Part shown: positions 7,618-12,048 of the stretch, piece by piece
How positions within the stretch are numbered: the stretch's first letter is position 1
Layout: each line of letters opens with the position of its first letter
Assembly (NCBI GenBank): GCA_000482145.1
Contig: AUXH01000578.1
Location: 1 to 12,048 of the forward strand
Length of the DNA: 12,048 nucleotides
Direction: 5' to 3'
Source: Strigomonas culicis
Lineage: Eukaryota > Euglenozoa > Kinetoplastea > Trypanosomatida > Trypanosomatidae
Notes under the pieces: generated by a model
What the model saw: only the letters and a program-made list of their open reading frames with translations
Told to the model about the DNA's origin: nothing
Databases searched by the model: none
Translations under genes and position numbers: made by a program

Positions 7618-7633
7618 GGGGGGGGGGAGGGGG
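7618..7633. repeat. G10-A-G5 homopurine run
   Basis: Ten G, one A and five G on the plus strand. The sense transcript would carry C5-T-C10 directly followed by AG, which resembles a splice acceptor, although no gene start follows closely. A similar G9-A-G4 run occurs at 4142-4155. Confidence 0.9.
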
Positions 7634-7850
7634 ATGTACTTTTTGAAAAACAAAAAAGTGATCTTCTCTACACGCTGAGAGAGCAAAGGAAAAAAAAAGG
7701 TAATTCATGGGTTCATGGTGGTATTTTTTCACTATTCTCTTCATCGTTTAATCCCATTACCTCCCTCTGCCCATTTTTATCCCATTCTCACGGAAAAAAA
7801 AAGACGTCTAGTATAAATAAATATGTTTCAGTGAATGCGGAGAAAGACGT

Positions 7851-9557
7851 TCACTTTGTACCGTACTGCTGCTTTGAGTCGGAGAATAAATCCTTGAAAG
7901 GATCTTTATTGGATCGTGTGGACTGCGTAGGAGGATAAGAATTCACGGGTGGCTGCCCGTTTTGGGCCTGAGATTGTTGGTTACCGTTAGGACCGTTTTG
8001 ATTAGGGTACCCTTGGCCAGTACCGTTGGACGGGAGAGTGCCGGCGTTCCATTGCTGTGTTGCGCCAGTGGCACCCCATTCCTGTTGCTGCTGTTGCTGG
8101 TTTTGTGCTTGTGATTGGCTCGACTGTTTCGGTTGGGCTGGTGTCTGACTCCACAATGGATCGTGTTGTGCCTCTTGCGGTGCACCAGCACTCCACTGCT
8201 GATTCGTGTCTTGATCCCACTGGGTCGGAATACCGGTGCCCCAGTCTAGCGCAGCGCCTCCCGGTTGGTTAGGGGGTGTCGAGTTCGGCCACGCGGGTGA
8301 GCCCGACTGCCAAGTATTTGGAGACGATACGCCCCACATATTAGCTGTAGCATTGCTGTCGTCTTCATTGAAAGCATCGTGAAACTGGGCGAACGCCACC
8401 GCTTGTTGATCCAGCAGCGCCTGCTGGGGGGCTTCGTTAGCCGGCGTCGCATCAAAAAGGTCTTCCATTGTAAAAGTCGGCTTCGGTTGCGGTTTCTCCT
8501 CTTGGGTTTGCCTCTTCGCCACAACGTCCGCACGCTTAGCCGTAGTGGACTTCATCACACTATTATCTACAGGTAGCGATTCAGCGGTGTTTTTTCGAGG
8601 GTCCTCCGACTTGATGCCCAGGCTTGCCAGTGTGCAAGTCTCCGCCTGTACATCATTTAGTTCCACATTATCCTTCAAATGGGACAGGAGGTCTGCAGGC
8701 AGTGGCTTCAGGTGCGGTACGCTCTCCGTGAAGACATGCGAAGAGTTCAACATGGCGTCGAATAACGTCTTCAGTTCACGGGACGCCGTATCGTACAAAA
8801 CAATCTGTTGAAGCCACATTTTCTTTTGAGGAAGGGAAAGGCTTTCAAATCCGTTCAGCACAAAAACAACACGATTGGAGAGCAACTGAAACAATGTTTT
8901 TCCATCATGCACAATGCGCTGGTATGCTTCGTAAGTGCAGAAATTCGTCACTACAATATCTCCGTAACGAATGCGACCAACGCTGCGAAGACCGTCCAAG
9001 AGCGTCGTGAAGATTGGGTGCAGCGTGTTGACATTAAATGAAGCTAGATAGTCTACGAATTCCGCAGTTTCGATCCGGCGACATTCAGTAAGCAGCATTT
9101 GCATGGAACAGCGATCATTTAAGTACGTCATATACTGAGCAATAAAAGCTGACTGGCGAGCACCTTCGGTCGACGTGCGCAACTCCTTAATGTTATTAAA
9201 ACGGAATACATTCCGGTATATGCAAATGGTTCGTACCATCTCGTCAGAAGCATCCGACAAGAGTCGGTGCAAGACCACCATAGTTTTAAGAACAATAATC
9301 CAGTTGTACGAATGAGACCTTTTTTCAAGTTCACGAACAATGTACTCACAAATAGGCCTTCCGTTTTTTTCCAGTTTTTTGCAGTGTCCATACGATGCAG
9401 CTAAAAGGTACTGCATATACTTTTCCTTTGGCGCCTTAAGCTTATGGCTTGTCGTTTTTACAATGGCAGTACTCAAACTATCTCCACTTAACCGCCCGAC
9501 GCCAATAATTGCCTTTTCTCGGAAATAGCCGGCACTCTGAAAAGTACTACTAAACAT
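7851..9557 (-). CDS. CALM: ANTH-domain clathrin assembly protein (CALM/AP180 type)
   Basis: A 568-aa endocytic adaptor. Residues 1 to about 270 form an ANTH domain, which binds PI(4,5)P2 at the membrane and recruits clathrin. The phosphoinositide motif is intact: K34 in VKTTSHK, then PKEKY with K44, K46 and Y47, matching the K-x9-K-x-K-(H/Y) pattern. Further ANTH hallmarks are WIIVLKTMVVLHRLL (86-100) and QYMTYLNDR (141-149). The tail, about 340-568, is disordered and rich in Gln, Asn, Pro and Ser. It has two DLF motifs (366-368, 556-558), one DPF (552-554), a DPLW (466-469) and nine spaced tryptophans from 408 to 503. These are candidate clathrin or adaptor-ear binding sites; trypanosomatid endocytosis runs from the flagellar pocket. 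The start at 9557 is the first in-frame ATG. The frame upstream opens at a TTG only. Confident identification. Confidence 0.95.
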   Translation of the reverse strand: MFSSTFQSAGYFREKAIIGVGRLSGDSLSTAIVKTTSHKLKAPKEKYMQYLLAASYGHCKKLEKNGRPICEYIVRELEKRSHSYNWIIVLKTMVVLHRLLSDASDEMVRTICIYRNVFRFNNIKELRTSTEGARQSAFIAQYMTYLNDRCSMQMLLTECRRIETAEFVDYLASFNVNTLHPIFTTLLDGLRSVGRIRYGDIVVTNFCTYEAYQRIVHDGKTLFQLLSNRVVFVLNGFESLSLPQKKMWLQQIVLYDTASRELKTLFDAMLNSSHVFTESVPHLKPLPADLLSHLKDNVELNDVQAETCTLASLGIKSEDPRKNTAESLPVDNSVMKSTTAKRADVVAKRQTQEEKPQPKPTFTMEDLFDATPANEAPQQALLDQQAVAFAQFHDAFNEDDSNATANMWGVSSPNTWQSGSPAWPNSTPPNQPGGAALDWGTGIPTQWDQDTNQQWSAGAPQEAQHDPLWSQTPAQPKQSSQSQAQNQQQQQQEWGATGATQQWNAGTLPSNGTGQGYPNQNGPNGNQQSQAQNGQPPVNSYPPTQSTRSNKDPFKDLFSDSKQQYGTK

Positions 9558-9656
9558 TCGGTGCAAGAATTGAAAAAAAAAACGGTATAAACAAACAAAA
9601 AAAAGTCAGCAATAACAAAGAATTTTAAAAAATAATGGATTGCAATAAAGGAGCAA

Positions 9657-9684
9657 CTAAAGAAGAAGAAGAGGAAAGAGAAAG
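9657..9684 (-). promoter_or_regulatory. Polypyrimidine tract and trans-splice acceptor of the CALM-type gene
   Basis: Bases 9659-9684 are all purine on the plus strand, a 26-nt CT-rich tract on the sense strand, directly followed by AG at 9657-9658. The 99-nt leader that results has no ATG but contains two further long T runs. No other AG occurs between the second T run and the start codon. The next AG, at 9550-9551, lies within the coding sequence. Confidence 0.6.
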
Positions 9685-10147
9685 CACTAACAGTTATACC
9701 CATATAGCAGACCTTTCTGATAAAAACGCATAAGACGATTGTTAAAGAAACAAAATCACATACACAGAAGTATATGTAAGTTGCTGTTGCATTGTTTCGA
9801 TAAAAAGGCGAAGGAATCAAAAAGGATTACGTAATTTTCACGAATCGTTTTTTGTTGTTATGTGGCTTTCTGCTTTGTTTATTTTGGAGTATTCACTTTG
9901 GATTATATTAGCATACATTTCCTTTTCGTACGAACGAAAAAAAAAAAACTCGCAACAACCGTTTGAGAAGATGAAATTGTGCATCTGATTCACTTTTGTT
10001 GACGGTGTTATTGTTACTGCACTTGTCATCGTTGTTTGTATTCGTACATAATGGTTTAGATGCAAAAAAAAAACAATATATTTATTATACTCATTTTTTT
10101 ATGAAGAACAAAGGGGTGAAAAAAAAAGACCGCAAATGCAGATATAC

Positions 10148-10181
10148 ATATATATATATATATATGCGTGTGTGTGTGTGT
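10148..10181. repeat. (TA)n-(TG)n compound microsatellite
   Basis: An AT repeat at 10148-10165 joined by GCG to a (TG)6 run at 10169-10181. It lies 22 bases past the stop codon of the PDK-like gene, so it is in the 3' UTR. Confidence 0.95.
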
Positions 10182-10202
10182 AAAGTAAAAAGAAAAAGAA
10201 AA

Positions 10203-11552
10203 CTAAATTCTATACCCTAACACACCGTTTGAAGGAAACGTGACTTGTCGGTCGCATCCATAGCCTTCAATCGCGGCATAGGACATCTTCCCACCAAACA
10301 CTCGAGCAGCACAATTAGCGTACGCCAATTTAATCGGACTTTGTGTCCATGTTTTGTACTTGTGTTTCCGCTTGCTTTCACTTTCAAAAAGTTTGTATGC
10401 CGACCAACAGGTCAACATTAAGTCTGATGACTCCAGTGGAACACCACCAGCCGTGTCAGAAACAAGAAAGGAAAAGTTCTCATTACCCTGTTTTTGTGCC
10501 AACGTTACCTCAATTTCACTACAAGGAATGCCATAGAGTTCCTGTCGAATGAGATTGCTTTGTATAGCATCATCTAGAAGAGCACTCATTATATCATGGA
10601 TAATGTAAGGAATACCTACAAATGTCAGCGATGGATCACCCGCAATCTTCAACGATATCTCGGCGTCGTCGTACGTGGGCTGCAGAGACGCTATAGCATC
10701 CTTTAAAAGTGTAACGAGTGAAGTTTTCTTGGAGATTTGTCCCACAAAATGTTCAGGTGCGTGGCTAAATAGAAGCTGTGTTGTTTGATTATGGGGATCG
10801 TCTGTCTTATAAGTGGATGGATCCATCTTGAGAATTTGGTTCGATAAGTACATGTAATTCCCAATGAGCAGTCGAAGCTTCACTCTCTCAGTGCAGAATT
10901 TTTCGAAAAATACTTGAAGGTCGGGATATGCATCGCGTAAGTGTACATTAACGGTTGCCCATTGTTCGCGTTGCGATAATTCGCGCATACCTTCACAGAG
11001 AAGCGTACTAACGTTGTAATGTCGCAGAAATACTCGCCTAACGAGATTATCAAATTGAATCAGATCGTCTGTTGTCTTAGGTGTCGCAGCGCTACGGAAA
11101 TCGTGAAAGCTCAGCTGATAGTATTTTTTTAATTCAAGAATAGACGGCATTTGAGAAAGACCATACGGGGCCAAACTGAGTTGTCGCGCTCGCTTCGCCA
11201 TGCGGACCAAATACTCACGGTGAACGGCTATTGCGTGTGCGAGTAGATCGTTGGGCTTTGAGATATACATCAGGTTTTCCATAGGAATAGGTTTCAATTT
11301 TTGAGCAGCATAGAATTGATTGAGCACCGTGAATTCACCTGCGGTCAATGGAATATCTAAGTGCGATGCATTGCTTTTGCACTCCTTTAGTCGTGCCTCC
11401 GTTGCCCGCTTGGCTTCTGCCGCTACGTTCGGCGCTGCGATTTCCACCGCATTACGAAATGATTTGAGCTCAATCATTTCCCGCTCAAATGAATCCATAC
11501 GATCGGTAAGATCCGAAACGGTAAGGTACCGCAAGAAAGTTTTGCGGAACAT
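10203..11552 (-). CDS. PDK/BCKDK-family protein with degenerate ATP site (probable pseudokinase)
   Basis: A 449-aa protein with the two-part layout of mitochondrial pyruvate or branched-chain ketoacid dehydrogenase kinases. The helical N-domain (about 75-250) shows family-like YGLSQMPSILELKKYY (130-145), FLRHYNVSTLLCEGMREL (175-192) and CTERVKLRLLIGNYMYLSNQ (220-239). The GHKL-type ATPase domain spans about 265-440. N box: the E-x2-K-N-A element appears as A-L-L-D-D-A, ending at A329, so the catalytic Glu, Lys and Mg-binding Asn are all replaced. G1 box: SDTAGGVPL (365-373) keeps Asp366 but has Ala for the first Gly. G2 box: aligned through KLAYANCAARVFGG (408-421), it has lost its glycines. 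Family members act in the mitochondrial matrix; the N-terminus (MFRKTFLRYL) could be a targeting sequence. The start at 11552 is the only ATG in the frame before the domain; the upstream frame opens only at TTG. Family placement is fairly confident; loss of catalysis is inferred. Confidence 0.85.
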   Translation of the reverse strand: MFRKTFLRYLTVSDLTDRMDSFEREMIELKSFRNAVEIAAPNVAAEAKRATEARLKECKSNASHLDIPLTAGEFTVLNQFYAAQKLKPIPMENLMYISKPNDLLAHAIAVHREYLVRMAKRARQLSLAPYGLSQMPSILELKKYYQLSFHDFRSAATPKTTDDLIQFDNLVRRVFLRHYNVSTLLCEGMRELSQREQWATVNVHLRDAYPDLQVFFEKFCTERVKLRLLIGNYMYLSNQILKMDPSTYKTDDPHNQTTQLLFSHAPEHFVGQISKKTSLVTLLKDAIASLQPTYDDAEISLKIAGDPSLTFVGIPYIIHDIMSALLDDAIQSNLIRQELYGIPCSEIEVTLAQKQGNENFSFLVSDTAGGVPLESSDLMLTCWSAYKLFESESKRKHKYKTWTQSPIKLAYANCAARVFGGKMSYAAIEGYGCDRQVTFPSNGVLGYRI

Positions 11553-11674
11553 ACTTGTACTCCACCTTTGTAATTCTAAAGTCCAAACAAACTGAACACC
11601 AATAAGAAATGATGCTTGATAAATAATAGCTATAAAATCGCTAGAATTCTCAATCGAAGTGCCAATGACAATAA

Positions 11675-11710
11675 CTACACAGCCGAAAGAAAAGACAGCA
11701 AAACAAAAAA
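11675..11710 (-). promoter_or_regulatory. Polypyrimidine tract and trans-splice acceptor of the PDK-like gene
   Basis: The sense strand is T/C-rich across about 11710-11685, with looser pyrimidine richness further upstream to about 11750. The first AG after it is at 11675-11676. This leaves a 122-nt leader without an ATG before the start at 11552. Several later AGs offer alternative sites. Confidence 0.5.
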
Positions 11711-12008
11711 AATATATAAGAGTGAAAGAAGATGAAAAATGTGTGAAAGGCGAAGGAGTCCAAGTAAAACGGATAGGCACAAGGGTCAGTAAAAGTAAAA
11801 AACTCTTTTTCTTCTTTGTACACACATCCAACAGTTACTCTACATAATTAATTAACTTGGAGCAATAATTTAGTCGTGCGTCCGGCCAACTAAAAGACAA
11901 GCATACTTTTTAACCACGAGATTCATCATGCCAACGGGGCCCTATCCTTGTGCGTTTCCTGTGGCGGTCCTTTTCGCGCGGGCGGGGCGCCTTCGACCGC
12001 TCGTCACG

Positions 12009-12034
12009 CCGCGGCCCGCCCTCCGAGGCCGCGG
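12009..12034. repeat. Perfect 8-bp GC inverted repeat
   Basis: CCGCGGCC at 12009-12016 and GGCCGCGG at 12027-12034 are exact reverse complements separated by 10 bases. They could form a stable hairpin in either strand. No T run follows on either side within the window, so a terminator role is not supported. Confidence 0.9.
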
Positions 12035-12048
12035 AGCGGGGTCCCTCG

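Larger units (their letters stand above)
7121..7850. other. Intergenic region between the CALM-type gene and the 121-aa gene
   Basis: At 730 bp this is among the longest gaps. In sense order it holds the 3' UTR of the CALM-type gene (stop at 7851), a C-rich run (G10-A-G5 on the plus strand at 7618-7633), T runs, a (CT)12 tract and the acceptor of the 121-aa gene. The minus-strand frame at 7167-7439 reads the CT tract as a Ser-Leu run and is not credible. No structured RNA was recognised. Confidence 0.6.
9558..10202. other. Intergenic region between the PDK-like gene and the CALM-type gene
   Basis: In sense order it begins with the 3' UTR of the PDK-like gene, containing (CA)n and (TA)n repeats and several T runs, and ends with the CALM leader. 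It is strongly AT-rich. A 75-aa minus-strand frame at 9838-10065 and a 110-aa frame at 9488-9820 show no domain, and the second is mostly T-rich leader, so neither is called. No RNA gene was seen. Confidence 0.6.
11553..12048. other. Upstream region of the PDK-like gene and an unexplained GC-rich right edge
   Basis: Bases 11553 to about 11860 are AT-rich and hold the PDK-like leader and splice tract. From about 11865 composition rises, and from about 11928 to the edge it is very GC-rich and contains an 8-bp inverted repeat. No gene, tRNA or rRNA was recognised there. A plus-strand frame from ATG 11928 stays open to the edge (40 codons), but such openness is common in GC-rich sequence and no splice tract precedes it. 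Confidence 0.55.

Noticed and set aside
11553..11831. 93-residue hydrophobic extension of the PDK-like protein
   Set aside because: It begins at TTG, has no ATG, and spans the splice tract; it looks like leader sequence.
12009..12034. Rho-independent-type terminator
   Set aside because: The hairpin has no T run after it and the genome is eukaryotic, where such terminators are not expected.
11928..12048. Possible divergent plus-strand gene start, which would make this a strand-switch region
   Set aside because: Only 40 codons are visible, no pyrimidine tract precedes the ATG, and GC-rich sequence stays open by chance.
11865..12048. rRNA or tRNA gene at the right edge
   Set aside because: I could not match any conserved rRNA segment or tRNA A/B box pattern.

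Overview
The window looks like part of a kinetoplastid, most likely trypanosomatid, nuclear chromosome. Seven protein genes lie head to tail on the minus strand. None shows an intron. Each has a pyrimidine-rich tract (read on the minus strand) and a downstream AG before its start codon, as expected for polycistronic transcription resolved by spliced-leader trans-splicing. The ribosomal protein uL22/L17 and the ANTH adaptor are the best-recognised genes. The genus cannot be fixed from this window, and no spliced-leader RNA, tRNA, rRNA or transposon was recognised.

In transcription order (right to left) the genes are: a 449-aa protein with the mitochondrial PDK/BCKDK fold whose ATP-site motifs are badly eroded (10203-11552); a 568-aa ANTH/CALM-type clathrin adaptor with an intact phosphoinositide-binding motif and a Q/W-rich tail (7851-9557); a 121-aa probable mitochondrial protein of unknown family (6755-7120); ribosomal protein L17 (5999-6499); a 461-aa helical, perhaps mitochondrial, protein of unknown function (4387-5772, start uncertain); a 389-aa type I membrane protein with a signal peptide, Cys-containing ectodomain and Q/P/W-rich cytosolic tail (2708-3877); and a 446-aa J-like protein with HPE instead of HPD and one membrane segment near the C-terminus (633-1973). 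The pyrimidine tract at 46-125 implies another minus-strand gene beyond the left edge.

The intergenic stretches (about 225-730 bp) are AT-rich and full of simple repeats: (TA)n, (TAA)n, (GA)n, G runs and poly-A/T. In this strand context they serve as 3' UTRs, poly(A)-site regions and splice-acceptor tracts. By contrast the last ~120 bases (from about 11928) are extremely GC-rich, contain a perfect 8-bp inverted repeat, and do not resemble the rest. They may be a different sequence class or an assembly junction.

The genes form no operon-like pathway; neighbouring genes in kinetoplastid clusters are usually functionally unrelated. Three or four products look mitochondrial and two belong to the membrane-traffic or surface system. 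The points most worth following are the degenerate PDK-like kinase, the non-canonical J protein, the competing splice acceptor at the start codon of the CALM gene, and the GC-rich right edge.
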